64,000 nucleotides of DNA, from assembly GCF_039539445.1 (NCBI RefSeq), contig NZ_BAABDD010000022.1, positions 12,300-76,299 of the forward strand. The letters are read 5' to 3'. The notes under the pieces were generated by a model. The model was given only the letters and a program-made list of their open reading frames with translations. It did no database searches and was not told where the DNA came from. The stretch's first letter is position 1. Each line of letters opens with the position of its first letter. This document shows, piece after piece, positions 7,746-17,480 of the stretch. Source of the stretch: Salinactinospora qingdaonensis. Its GTDB lineage: Bacteria; Actinomycetota; Actinomycetes; Streptosporangiales; Streptosporangiaceae. The position numbers and the translations under genes were made by a program.

Positions 7746-10472
7746 GTGCCACCCAAGAAGGGCAGCGCCGGCAAGAACGGCTCAACCGGCTCAACCACGG
7801 CCGCAACCAGCGGAGGCAACCGTCTCGTCATCGTCGAGTCGCCTGCCAAGGCCAAGACGATCGCCGGTTACCTCGGCCGGGGATACGTCGTGGAGTCCAG
7901 CATCGGCCACATCCGGGATCTGCCCACCAAAGCCGCCGAGATTCCGGCCAAATACAAGGAGTTGCCGTGGGCGCGCCTGGGTGTGAACGTCGAAGCTGAC
8001 TTCGAGCCGCTTTACGTCGTCAACTCCGATAAGAAAGCCCACGTCAAAAAGCTCAAAGAGCTGCTGTCGGAAGCTGACGAACTCTACCTCGCCACGGATG
8101 AGGACCGCGAGGGGGAGGCCATCGCGTGGCACCTGCGCGAGGAGCTCAAACCCAAGATCCCGGTGCGGCGGATGGTGTTCAACGAGATCACTCGCGAAGC
8201 CATCCAAAGCGCCGCGCAAAACACCCGCGACCTCAACCTGCGGCTGGTCGACGCCCAGGAGACCCGGCGGATTCTCGACCGTCTCTACGGCTACGAAGTC
8301 TCACCGGTGCTGTGGAAGAAGGTCATGCCCAAGCTGTCGGCCGGCCGGGTGCAGTCGGTGGCCACGCGCCTGGTCGTCGAGCGCGAACGTGAGCGCATCG
8401 CCTTCGTCCCCGCTGAGTACTGGGGGCTCAAGGCGCTGTTCATGGGCGCTGGAGCCGCCGATGACAGCGACGCTCCCGCCAGCTTCGCCGCCCACCTCGT
8501 CTCGGTCGACGGCGCCCGGGTGGCCCAGGGCCGCGACTTCACCTCCGAGGGCCAACTGCGCTCGGCTAAGGGAGTGCTCCACCTCGACGCCGAGGCTGCC
8601 CGCGGCCTGGCCGAACGGTTGAGCGGCACCGCTTTCACGGTCGACTCCATCGAGCGCAAGCCCTACAAGCGCGCCCCCTACGCCCCGTTTCGCACCACCA
8701 CGTTGCAGCAGGAGGCCTCGCGCAAGCTCGGCTTCTCGGCCAAGCAGACGATGCAGATCGCGCAGCGGCTCTACGAGAACGGGTTCATCACCTACATGCG
8801 CACCGACAGCATCACCCTGTCGGAGAACGCGATCGCCGCTGCCCGTGACCAGGCGCTGCGTCTCTACGGCGACTCCTACGTGCCGCCCAAGCCGCGGGTC
8901 TACACCAGTAAGGTCAAAAACGCCCAGGAGGCCCACGAAGCTATCCGTCCGGCGGGCGACTCGTTCCGCACTCCAGCCGAGACCGGTCTGAGCGGCCCGG
9001 AGTTTCGCCTTTACGAACTGATCTGGAAGCGCACGGTCGCCTCGCAGATGAAGGACGCCCGCGGCGAGTCGGTGACGGTCAAGGTCACGGGGACCTCCGC
9101 TTCCAGTGAGCGGGTCGAGTTCACCGCCACCGGAAAAATCATCGAGTTCTACGGTTTCCTCAAGGCCTACGTCGAAGGCTCCGACGATCCCGAAGCCGAG
9201 TTGGAGGACCGTGAGCGCCGGTTGCCGCCGGTTGAAGAGGGCGATCCCCTCAAGGCTGAAGAGATCGAGGCTGAGAGCCACAGCACCCGCCCGCCGGCGC
9301 GCTACACCGAGGCCACGCTGGTCAAGGAGTTGGAAGAGCGCGAGATCGGCCGCCCCTCCACCTACGCCTCCATCATCGGTACCATCCTCGACCGCGGTTA
9401 CGTGTTCAAGAAGGGCACGGCGCTGGTGCCCTCCTTCCTGGCGTTCGCCGTCGTGCAACTGCTGGAGAAGCACTTCGGCAACCTCGTCGACTACGACTTC
9501 ACCGCACGCATGGAGGACATGCTCGACGAGATCGCGCGCGGGGAGGCGCAGCGAGGGCCATGGCTGCGCCACTTCTACTTCGGTGGTGACGACGAGACGG
9601 GCCTGCGAGAGCTGGTGGAGGACCAACTCGCCCACATCGACCCCAAGGAGATCAGCTCCTTCCCGCTGCCCGACACCGACATCGTGCTGCGTGTCGGGCG
9701 CTACGGGCCTTACATGGAGCGCGACGGCCAACGTGTCAACGTGCCCGAGGACCTCGCTCCCGACGAGCTGACCAAGGAACGGGCTGAGGAGCTGTTCGCC
9801 CAGCCCAGCGGTGACCGCGAGCTGGGGACCGACCCGGAGACCGGGCACACGATTATGGCCAAGAGCGGACGCTTCGGCCCCTACGTCACCGAAGTCCTGC
9901 CCGAGCCCGAGGAGGGCGCGGCGAGCAAGACCACCAAAACCAAGTCGAAGTCCAAGAGCGCGCCCAAGCCACGGACCGCCTCACTGTTGAAGTCCATGTC
10001 ACTCGACACGGTCACCCTCGACGACGCGCTGCGGCTGCTCTCGCTGCCGCGTGTCGTCGGCGAGCTGGACGGCGAGCAGGTCACGGCCCAAAACGGGCGG
10101 TTCGGCCCCTACCTGAAGAAAGGCACCGACAGCCGTTCCCTGGAGACCGAGGAACAGATCTTCACCGTCACCATCGACGAGGCCAGGGAACTGTTCGCCA
10201 AGCCCAAGCAGCGGGGACGCAGGGCGGCCACGCCGCCGCTGCGGGAGCTGGGCAACGACCCCGAGACGGGCAAGCCCATGGTGATCAAGAACGGGCGCTT
10301 CGGTCCCTATGTCACTGACGGCCAGACCAACGCCTCCCTGCGCAAAGGCGACGAGGTGGAGTCGGTCACCGACGCGCGCGCCGCCGAGTTGCTGGCCGAG
10401 CGCCGGGCCAAGGCGCCCGCCAAGAAGAGCGGCTCAGCCAAGAGTTCCACGACCTCGACGAAGAAGTCCTGA
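7746..10472 (+). CDS. topA: DNA topoisomerase I (type IA)
   Basis: 908 residues from GTG 7746 with AGGGGAA upstream. It relaxes negatively supercoiled DNA. The TOPRIM domain starts with RLVIVESPAKAKTIAGYLG and includes the acidic DEDREGEAIAWHL triad region. The active-site Tyr lies in ENGFITYMRTDS (about residue 350). The C-terminal third carries repeated RFGPYV/RYGPYM units (at least four) typical of actinobacterial TopA, and ends in a Lys/Ser/Thr-rich basic tail (KAPAKKSGSAKSS...KKS) instead of zinc fingers. This basic tail supports processivity in actinobacterial enzymes (family knowledge). Length matches the family. Confidence 0.97.
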   Translation: MPPKKGSAGKNGSTGSTTAATSGGNRLVIVESPAKAKTIAGYLGRGYVVESSIGHIRDLPTKAAEIPAKYKELPWARLGVNVEADFEPLYVVNSDKKAHVKKLKELLSEADELYLATDEDREGEAIAWHLREELKPKIPVRRMVFNEITREAIQSAAQNTRDLNLRLVDAQETRRILDRLYGYEVSPVLWKKVMPKLSAGRVQSVATRLVVERERERIAFVPAEYWGLKALFMGAGAADDSDAPASFAAHLVSVDGARVAQGRDFTSEGQLRSAKGVLHLDAEAARGLAERLSGTAFTVDSIERKPYKRAPYAPFRTTTLQQEASRKLGFSAKQTMQIAQRLYENGFITYMRTDSITLSENAIAAARDQALRLYGDSYVPPKPRVYTSKVKNAQEAHEAIRPAGDSFRTPAETGLSGPEFRLYELIWKRTVASQMKDARGESVTVKVTGTSASSERVEFTATGKIIEFYGFLKAYVEGSDDPEAELEDRERRLPPVEEGDPLKAEEIEAESHSTRPPARYTEATLVKELEEREIGRPSTYASIIGTILDRGYVFKKGTALVPSFLAFAVVQLLEKHFGNLVDYDFTARMEDMLDEIARGEAQRGPWLRHFYFGGDDETGLRELVEDQLAHIDPKEISSFPLPDTDIVLRVGRYGPYMERDGQRVNVPEDLAPDELTKERAEELFAQPSGDRELGTDPETGHTIMAKSGRFGPYVTEVLPEPEEGAASKTTKTKSKSKSAPKPRTASLLKSMSLDTVTLDDALRLLSLPRVVGELDGEQVTAQNGRFGPYLKKGTDSRSLETEEQIFTVTIDEARELFAKPKQRGRRAATPPLRELGNDPETGKPMVIKNGRFGPYVTDGQTNASLRKGDEVESVTDARAAELLAERRAKAPAKKSGSAKSSTTSTKKS

Positions 10473-11127
10473 CGCCCCGGCTGTGACACCGCGTCCCGCG
10501 GACTCGCCGGCCGTTGCGGCGCCGCGGGAACGCGGGTGGTCGGAGGCGCCGCCCGTTGCGGCTGAGAGCCGGGGCGATGTGACGGCTCGTCCGTCGCCCG
10601 TACCTCGACCGCTGCACGATCTCGGCAGCCCGGGGGAGGCGGGCGGCCAAGGGGCCCGGGTCTCGCCTTGTGCGCTGGGGTGGCTGCTGGCGACGCCGGC
10701 CGCCGTCGCGGCCTCCTGCTACCTCCCCTCCAGCCGTTCAACGGCGATACCCGGGCGGCGCGCCTGTACTCCCCCGGGGGGGTAAGACGCCCGCACGTGA
10801 GGTGGCTGAAGCAGACCGCGCGGCGCTGCGGCGCGGTAGGGTTGGGCTCGGTGGGATCCGCTGACCACACCGGTCACCGCCGGAAACCGCGAGTCCCGCC
10901 GACAATCGCATGGGGACCGCCGGTCGAGCGGAACCCCGTGCTCCCGAGACGTCCACCCGGCCGAGCGCGGAGCCGCCCAGCGCCGTCAGAGAGCGGTTTC
11001 CCGTCGAGCGGCAGCCGTGCCCGGTCAGGGCCACACCCCTCGCGTTGGGGGCGAGGGGCACAGCCAAGTGGGGGCGCTTGGCTGGAGCATGTGTCTTGTA
11101 CCCGATATCCCGATACTCTTTACCGCC
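10473..11127. other. Intergenic region between topA and tmk
   Basis: About 655 very GC-rich bases. I see no gene with a plausible start and no RNA gene. The last 40 bases contain TTGTAC (near 11096) and TACTCT (near 11114), a possible promoter immediately before the ATG at 11128, which would make the next mRNA nearly leaderless. Confidence 0.5.
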
Positions 11128-13191
11128 ATGAGCAGACCTGGACCGATCGGATCACTCGGAGCACCCAGTGGGGCCCGCGGTGTGTTGGCGAGCAAGCCGT
11201 TCCGCCGGCTGTGGATCTCACTGTCGCTGTCCAGCCTTGGTGACTGGCTCAGCCTGCTCGCCCTGGTGTCCTTGGCGGCGCTTCTCACCCGCGACCAGCC
11301 TCCCCTGACGATTTCAGCGGCGGTCGGCGGTGTCATCGCCCTCAAGCTCGCGCCGTGGCTCGTGCTCAGCCCACTCGCCAACGCCCTCGCCGGCCGCGTC
11401 GACCGCCGCATCACCATGGTCGTCGCCGACCTGCTACGGGCAGCCCTGTACGTGTCCGTTCCCCTGGTGGGGCGGCTCGACTGGCTGCTGGTAGCCACGT
11501 TCGTGGCCGAGTGCGCCGCGCTGTTCTGGGCGCCGACTAAGGAGGCGGCGACCCCCAGCCTGGTGCCGAAGAGGTGGCTGGGCCAGGCCGATCAGCTCAA
11601 CCTGCTCACCACCTACGGTTCGGCGCTGGCGGCTGCCGCGCTTTTCGCGGTCGTGACCTCGACCGCCACCGTGCTGGCCGGGCTGTTCCCCCCGATGAGC
11701 ATCCCCGACGCCGATATCGCCCTCTACATCGCCGCTCTCCTCTCCCTCGCCGCCGCCGTTGTCGTGTGGACGCTTCCGCTGGCGAAGGAACACGGTGAGC
11801 AGCGGCGGGCTGTTTCGCTGCCGCGGGCGCTGTGGAGCGGCTGGCGCGGCGGCACCGTGCGCCGACTCTCGGTGGGGATGCTCGGTGCGCTCGCCGCCGC
11901 CGGCGCGGTGATCGGTGTCGCGCGGTTGTTCGTGCCCACGGTCGGAGCGGGCAACGCCGGCTTCGGGGTCCTTGTCGGCGCGGTCTTCACCGGTGTGGTC
12001 GCCGGTGTCCTCATCGGGCCGCGGGTGCTGCGCGATTTCAGCCGCCGGCGCCTTTTCGGGCTCAGTGTCGGTATGGCCGGCGCCGCCCTGCTGCTGGCCG
12101 GGCTGATCCCCAACATGGTCTTCGCCGCCGGCGCGGTCACGGCTGTGGGGATCGGGGCGGGGCTCGCCTGGGCGACCGGAGTCACGCTGCTCGACCGCGA
12201 GGTCGCCGACCACGACCGCGCCGGTGCGTTCGGGTTCGTTTACGCGGCTGCGCGGGTCGCGCTCATGGGCGTGGCGGCGGTGGCCGCGGTCGCCGCGGGC
12301 CTGGTCGGCTCCTACACGCTGCCGTTGGGCGAGCTGACCTACGACTTCTCCGGCGCAGCGGCCGTGCTGCTGATCATGGCTGTGCTTACCCTCGTGCTGG
12401 CGCTGGTGTGCTACCGGCGGATGAACCGCGAGCCCGCCGACGTTTCCCTGGCGGTAGAGCTGTGGGCGGCGCTACGCGGGGTGCCGGTCAAGCGTGGCGG
12501 CGACGAGGAGGCCACACCCGTGCCCGGCACGTTCATCGTCGTCGAAGGCGGTGAGGGGGCCGGTAAGTCCACGCAGGTGCGCCAGCTCTCCATCTGGCTG
12601 CGCGATGAGGGCTTCGACGTGGTCACCACCCGCGAGCCCGGCGCCACGAAGCTGGGCACCCGGCTGCGTGCCCTGCTGCTCGACAAGGAGCACACCGGCA
12701 TGTCGTCGCGGGCTGAGGCGCTGCTCTACGCCGCCGACCGCGCCGAGCACGTCAACTCGGTGATCCGTCCGGCACTGCAACGCGGCGCCATCGTCATCAG
12801 TGACCGTTTCGTCGACTCCACCCTCGCCTACCAGGGCGCCGGCCGGGAGATGGCCGAGTCCGAGATCGTGGAGATCAACCGGTGGGCCACCGAAGGGTTG
12901 GTGCCTCACCTCACGGTGCTGCTCGACGTGCCGGCAGCGGCGGGTCTGGCGCGTCACGCCAGCCCCACCGACCGGATCGAGGCCGAGGCGGCGGAGTTCC
13001 ACGAGCGCGTTTGCCAGGGATTCCGTGACCTCGCCGAGCGCGAGCCCCAGCGCTACCTGGTGCTCGACGCTCAAGAGTCCCCCGAGGAGATCACGCGCGC
13101 GATCCAGCGTCGCATCCGGCCGATCCTGCCCGACCCCGTCCCCGACGACTCAGAGGCCGTCACCAACATGATCCCGGTCATCCGGGAGTGA
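11128..13191 (+). CDS. tmk: MFS-type transporter fused to thymidylate kinase
   Basis: 687 residues from ATG 11128. Residues ~15-430 are a multi-spanning membrane domain of major-facilitator type (about 12 hydrophobic segments, e.g. WISLSLSSLGDWLSLLALVS). From ~465 a complete dTMP kinase follows: P-loop GTFIVVEGGEGAGKST, the DR(Y/F) signature ISDRFVDSTLAYQG, TREPGAT for dTMP binding and LDVPAA. It phosphorylates dTMP to dTDP. Large Tmk proteins with an N-terminal transporter domain are known in several actinomycetes (recalled), so the fusion is probably real. The membrane part has no known substrate. The gene lies before holB, a common tmk-holB pairing. Confidence 0.92.
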   Translation: MSRPGPIGSLGAPSGARGVLASKPFRRLWISLSLSSLGDWLSLLALVSLAALLTRDQPPLTISAAVGGVIALKLAPWLVLSPLANALAGRVDRRITMVVADLLRAALYVSVPLVGRLDWLLVATFVAECAALFWAPTKEAATPSLVPKRWLGQADQLNLLTTYGSALAAAALFAVVTSTATVLAGLFPPMSIPDADIALYIAALLSLAAAVVVWTLPLAKEHGEQRRAVSLPRALWSGWRGGTVRRLSVGMLGALAAAGAVIGVARLFVPTVGAGNAGFGVLVGAVFTGVVAGVLIGPRVLRDFSRRRLFGLSVGMAGAALLLAGLIPNMVFAAGAVTAVGIGAGLAWATGVTLLDREVADHDRAGAFGFVYAAARVALMGVAAVAAVAAGLVGSYTLPLGELTYDFSGAAAVLLIMAVLTLVLALVCYRRMNREPADVSLAVELWAALRGVPVKRGGDEEATPVPGTFIVVEGGEGAGKSTQVRQLSIWLRDEGFDVVTTREPGATKLGTRLRALLLDKEHTGMSSRAEALLYAADRAEHVNSVIRPALQRGAIVISDRFVDSTLAYQGAGREMAESEIVEINRWATEGLVPHLTVLLDVPAAAGLARHASPTDRIEAEAAEFHERVCQGFRDLAEREPQRYLVLDAQESPEEITRAIQRRIRPILPDPVPDDSEAVTNMIPVIRE

Positions 13192-13399
13192 CAGCGAGGG
13201 CCGGTCCACGCCCCCGTCGTGAACCGGCCTGAAGCTGTGTGAGCGTCCCGAGAATCGCCGGGCGGCGACACGTCATGGCGGTCACGGTCGTCTCACCTCA
13301 CCACCGACGTTCACCGTGGGTGCGTTGTGGAGAGTCCGGCACCGAATCGTTGGGCAGTCAGTCCGCGATGTCGCCCGCTGCTCGTATGCTTGAGTCCCG

Positions 13400-14572
13400 A
13401 TGAGCGTCTTCGACGACCTGGTAGGCCAGGACGCGGTCACCGATCAACTGCGCGCTGCCGCGCACGGCGCTGCCGACCTGCTCGCCGGCGGCGACGGCGG
13501 GGCCATGACGCACGCCTGGCTGTTCACCGGGCCGCCGGGCTCGGGGCGCGCCGAAGCCGCCCGCGCCTTCGCCGCGGCACTGGAGTGCCACGACGGCGGG
13601 TGCGGGCACTGCGACTCCTGCCACCAAGTGTTCGCCGGCACGCACGCTGACGTGTTCTACGTGCGCCCCAGCGGCTTGAGCTTCGGGGTGGAAAAGACCC
13701 GCGAATTGGTATTGCAGGCGGCGTCGCGTCCCACGGGCGGCAGGTTCCGAGTGGTGCTGTTCGAGGACGCCGACCGGGCCACCGAGGCGGCCTCCAACGC
13801 ACTGCTCAAGGCGGTCGAGGAACCCTCCAGCCGCACCGTGTGGCTGCTGTGCACCCCCACAGCCGAGGACCTGCTCGTCACGATCCGCTCGCGCTGTCGC
13901 GTGGTCAACCTGCGCATGCCCAGCCCCGAGGCCGTCACCGAGCTGCTCGTCTCGCGCGACGGGGTCGACCCGACGGTGGCAGCAGAGGCCGCACGCGCCG
14001 CGGCCGGCCACGTGGAGCGGGCCCGCGAACTCGTCCGCGACCCCGCTGCTCGGGAGCGTCGCGAGCAGGTGCTGGCCATCCCCGGGATGTTGGAAGGGAT
14101 GGGGGCGTGTGTCTCCGCCGCCGCCCAACTGCACGAACTGGCTGAGGCCGAGGCCAAGGCGAAAACCAGCGAGCTCGACGAGCGGGAGAAGTCCGACCTG
14201 AAGGCGGCCTATGGCGAGGGCGCCACAGGCAAGGGGGTCGCCAAGGCGGTGCGCGGCGCCGCGGGAGCCCTCAAAAGCCTGGAGGAGGAGCAGAAGCGCC
14301 GCGCCACCCGAATCAAGCGCGACACCTACGATCTCGCGCTGCTGGATCTGGTGGCCTTCTACCGCGATGTGCTCGCCAAACAGGTGGGGGCGCAGGTTGA
14401 GCTGTCCACAGCCAGCCACGACAGTCAGCTACGGCGTATCGCCGAGCGTTCCACCCCCGAGGCGACCCTGCGGCGTATCGATGCCATCATGGCCTGTCGC
14501 CGCCGCATCGCCGCCAACGTCCATCCCCAGATTGCGCTGGAGGCCATGACCGCCGCGCTGTACATGGGGTGA
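13400..14572 (+). CDS. holB: DNA polymerase III subunit delta'
   Basis: 390 residues. AAA+ clamp-loader subunit: MSVFDDLVGQDAVTDQLRAA at the start, a modified Walker A (TGPPGSGRAEAA, with Arg for Lys as usual for delta'), and a zinc module CHDGGCGHCDSC with four cysteines. FEDADRATEAASNALLKAVEEP is the Walker B/sensor region (SRC at residue ~165). A charged segment (~250-290) rich in Glu/Lys precedes the C-terminal collar domain. It loads the sliding clamp together with DnaX and HolA. Confidence 0.93.
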   Translation: MSVFDDLVGQDAVTDQLRAAAHGAADLLAGGDGGAMTHAWLFTGPPGSGRAEAARAFAAALECHDGGCGHCDSCHQVFAGTHADVFYVRPSGLSFGVEKTRELVLQAASRPTGGRFRVVLFEDADRATEAASNALLKAVEEPSSRTVWLLCTPTAEDLLVTIRSRCRVVNLRMPSPEAVTELLVSRDGVDPTVAAEAARAAAGHVERARELVRDPAARERREQVLAIPGMLEGMGACVSAAAQLHELAEAEAKAKTSELDEREKSDLKAAYGEGATGKGVAKAVRGAAGALKSLEEEQKRRATRIKRDTYDLALLDLVAFYRDVLAKQVGAQVELSTASHDSQLRRIAERSTPEATLRRIDAIMACRRRIAANVHPQIALEAMTAALYMG

Positions 14573-14667
14573 ACACGCGCCGGCGCCCCGCTGCCCCCTC
14601 GGTGCCACGGCGATCCCGCATCGCCTGCGCCATGACGGTGACGTGAAGCACGACAACGACCTATGGT

Positions 14668-15531
14668 GTGCTCGTGGGCATGATGATGGCGGTGAGCTTC
14701 GAGCGTTACGGTCGGCTGTACTACCTCGACCCGGGCGGTCACAGCCCGAGCGTGGGCGACAAGGTGCTTGTTCCCACCGACGACGGTCCTGAGGTGGCCG
14801 AGTGCGTCTGGGCGCCGGAGTGGGTGAGCGAGGAGGTCGACGACCTTCCGGTATGCGAGGGCATGGCCACGCGCGCCGACATCGCCCGAGACGAGCGCAA
14901 CCGCACCCGCCGTGCCGAGGCCCGTTCTCAGGCCAAGCGACTGATTCGCGCCAACGGCCTGCCCATGAAGGTGGTCGGGGTTGACTACCTCTCGGAGGGC
15001 CCCACCTTCGTGGTCTACTTCTCTGCCCCCCACCGGGTGGACTTTCGTGACCTCATCCGCGAAATGTCGCGCGCCCTCGACACTCGGGTGGAGTTTCGCC
15101 AGGTCGGCGCGCGTGACGAGGCACGGCTCCAGGGCGGTATCGGTCCATGCGGGCGTGACCTGTGCTGTGCCACGTTCCTCAAAGACTTCGAGCCGGTGTC
15201 GGTTCGCATGGCCAAGGACCAGAACCTCCCCGTCAACCCGATGCGCATCGCCGGCGCGTGCGGTCGGCTCATGTGCTGCCTCAAATACGAGCACCCTCTT
15301 TACCAGGAGTTCAAGGCCAGCACCCCCGACCCGGGCAGCAAGGTCGGCACCCCCGAAGGTGACGGGGTGGTGATCGGCCACGACGTTCCCCGCGAGAAGG
15401 TCGTGGTGCGGCTCAACGACGGGGGACGGCGCTGCGCCTGCGACCGCGCCGATGTATGCGGTCCCCGCCAGGCCTACGAGAGCACCCATGGCCAGCGTTC
15501 GACCTCCGACGACGAGGGCGAGGCCGGTTGA
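14668..15531 (+). CDS. PSP1/RicT-like regulatory iron-sulfur protein
   Basis: 287 residues. Starts with M(L)VGMMMAVSFERYGRLYYLD; a GTG at 14668 or 14674, or an ATG at 14680, are all possible. The PSP1 C-terminal domain has RDEARLQGGIGPCGRDLCCATFL and CGRLMCCLKYE, giving the conserved Cys set that binds iron-sulfur in Bacillus RicT/YaaT. In Bacillus it acts in the Y-complex controlling mRNA processing; the actinobacterial role is not established. It sits between holB and a peptidase gene whose TTG start overlaps its stop codon. Confidence 0.88.
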   Translation: MLVGMMMAVSFERYGRLYYLDPGGHSPSVGDKVLVPTDDGPEVAECVWAPEWVSEEVDDLPVCEGMATRADIARDERNRTRRAEARSQAKRLIRANGLPMKVVGVDYLSEGPTFVVYFSAPHRVDFRDLIREMSRALDTRVEFRQVGARDEARLQGGIGPCGRDLCCATFLKDFEPVSVRMAKDQNLPVNPMRIAGACGRLMCCLKYEHPLYQEFKASTPDPGSKVGTPEGDGVVIGHDVPREKVVVRLNDGGRRCACDRADVCGPRQAYESTHGQRSTSDDEGEAG

Positions 15532-17069
15532 AGCGCGGCTCCCGGTGTGTCGCCTTGGCCATGGTCGTGTCGCTGCTGGCAGCCGGGTGCGCCGCCGACT
15601 CCGGGCAGCAGGGCCAATCCGCCCCGGCGGGGCTCGCGACGTTCTACGAGCAGCAGGTCAGGTGGCGCGGCTGCGGGGATGACGCGGCGGGCTTCGAGTG
15701 CGCCACCGTCGAGGTGCCGCTGGACTACGACGCCCCGGAGGGCGAACGCCTGGAGATCGCCGTCAAACGGCTGCCCGCCGCCGACGGCCACGCCCGCGGG
15801 TCGCTCCTGGTGAACCCGGGCGGTCCGGGGGGCTCGGGGGTGGACTACGTCAGCGTCGCCGGCAGCGCCCTCAGCGAGCGGTTGCGCGCCGAGTTCGACA
15901 TCGTCGGCTTCGATCCGCGCGGCGTCGGCGAGAGCAGCCCCGTTCGCTGCCTCGACCGGGACGGGCTCGACGACTACCTCGGCCACGATGCCGGCAGCGA
16001 CGGCGACTCAGCGGTAGCGCGGCTGACCCCGCGAGAGCGCGCCGAGTTGGCGCAGGTCAACCGGGAGTTCGTCGAGGCGTGCGAGCGCCGCTCCGGCGAG
16101 CTGCTCCCGCATATGGACACCGTCTCCACCGCCCGGGACATGGATGTGCTGCGCGGCGTGCTCGGCGACACCGCGCTCACCTACCTCGGCAAGTCCTACG
16201 GCACCTACCTCGGCGCGGTCTACGCCGACCTGTTCCCCGAGCGAGTGCGGGCGCTCGCGCTGGACGGCGCCATCGATCCCAACCTCAACCAGCTCCAGAT
16301 GAGCCTGCACCAGGCGGAGGGGTTCACGCTCGCCCTCGAAGCCTTCATCGACGACTGTCTGAGCCTACGGCGCTGCCCGCTGGCACGCGGCGGAGCCACC
16401 ACCGCCGAGCAGGCCACCGCCAACCTGAGTGATCTCCTGGTGGCGGCTCAGCGGGAGCCACTGGCTACCACCATGGGCGACGGCCGCGAGGTCAACCGGA
16501 CCCGGGTGGAGACAGCGCTGATTTCTGCGCTGTACAACGAGTCGTATTGGCCCCGGGCGCGCGACGCGCTCGCCGACGCCTTCGACGGGGACGGCACCGC
16601 CCTGCTGCGCCTGGCCGACCAGCTCTATGACCGCGAGCCCGGCGAGGACTACGAGAACACCACAGCGGCGCTCATCGCGGTGAACTGCTCTGACCACCCC
16701 AACCCCCGCGATATCGACGCCTACGCCGACGCCGCGGCCGAGGCCGCCGAGATAGCGCCGCTGTTTGGCCCCTCGCTCGCGTGGGGCGCGCTGCCCTGCG
16801 CCTACTGGCCCGCCGAGGCCACGGTCGAGCCGGTCCAGGTCGACGCGCCGGGGGCCGCCCCCATCCTGGTCGTGGGGACCACGCGCGACCCGGCCACGCC
16901 CTACCAGTGGGCGCAGAACCTGGCCGGTGCCCTGGAGTCGGGGGTGCTGCTCACCCACGAAAGCGGTGGGCACACGGCCTACCGCAGCGGCAGCGTCTGC
17001 GTTGACGAGACGGTCGACACTTACCTCATCGAGGCCGAGCCGCCAGAGGACGCCACCGTGTGCCGGTGA
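15528..17069 (+). CDS. Lipoprotein alpha/beta-hydrolase, S33 tripeptidyl aminopeptidase type
   Basis: 513 residues. I place the start at TTG 15528, which overlaps the previous stop as TTGA and gives a clean lipoprotein signal MKRGSRCVALAMVVSLLAAG followed by lipobox Cys. The fold shows the oxyanion loop NPGGPGGSG, the nucleophile elbow GKSYGTYLG (Ser ~223), DPATPYQWA near the acid residue and SGGHTAY for the catalytic His. It belongs to the SlpD/SlpE/tripeptidyl aminopeptidase group, with a C-terminal TAP-like domain. It probably cleaves N-terminal peptides outside the membrane. The TTGA overlap suggests coupling to the PSP1 gene. Confidence 0.87.
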   Translation: MKRGSRCVALAMVVSLLAAGCAADSGQQGQSAPAGLATFYEQQVRWRGCGDDAAGFECATVEVPLDYDAPEGERLEIAVKRLPAADGHARGSLLVNPGGPGGSGVDYVSVAGSALSERLRAEFDIVGFDPRGVGESSPVRCLDRDGLDDYLGHDAGSDGDSAVARLTPRERAELAQVNREFVEACERRSGELLPHMDTVSTARDMDVLRGVLGDTALTYLGKSYGTYLGAVYADLFPERVRALALDGAIDPNLNQLQMSLHQAEGFTLALEAFIDDCLSLRRCPLARGGATTAEQATANLSDLLVAAQREPLATTMGDGREVNRTRVETALISALYNESYWPRARDALADAFDGDGTALLRLADQLYDREPGEDYENTTAALIAVNCSDHPNPRDIDAYADAAAEAAEIAPLFGPSLAWGALPCAYWPAEATVEPVQVDAPGAAPILVVGTTRDPATPYQWAQNLAGALESGVLLTHESGGHTAYRSGSVCVDETVDTYLIEAEPPEDATVCR

Positions 17070-17480
17070 CCCCGGGGCAGTCGCCGGAGTCCAGGGGCTT
17101 AGCCGGCGTGAGGCGCTGGGAGGACGGGAGGCGAGCGGCGACGTCGCCGGGATCGCCCACGCCGCTGCGAGGGTGTCCCACCTGCCAGCCGGTCGTCGTG
17201 ACAGGGACCCCCCAAGAAGTTATGTCCGTTTTTTCGCTTTCCGGGAAAATGACGGCTAATCCATTCCGCCGCAAGGGCGTGGACTGCTTTTCTTGACTGA
17301 GTGTCGCGGCGTACGATCTGCTGACTTTTACGTATTTTTGCAGTTCACTAGGTGGGGTGCGCAGGAAGGCAAGGCGGACACGCGAGCTGCCTGCCCGGCT
17401 GTGTAAATTCTGACTAAAGGCCGTGTCGTAGCTGGATCGGTGTTCTTCTGCGCGGGAAAGTCCCAAGCAGGGGGATTGTT
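17070..17480. other. Intergenic region upstream of the aminotransferase
   Basis: About 410 bases. The part from 17205 on is less GC-rich (ATTTTTGCAGTTCACTAG near 17333) and probably holds the promoter of the following gene. I see no gene or RNA. Confidence 0.5.

Noticed and set aside
13199..13229. Terminator after tmk
   Set aside because: GGCCGGT/ACCGGCC arms are only 7 bp with a 17-base loop; too weak to call.
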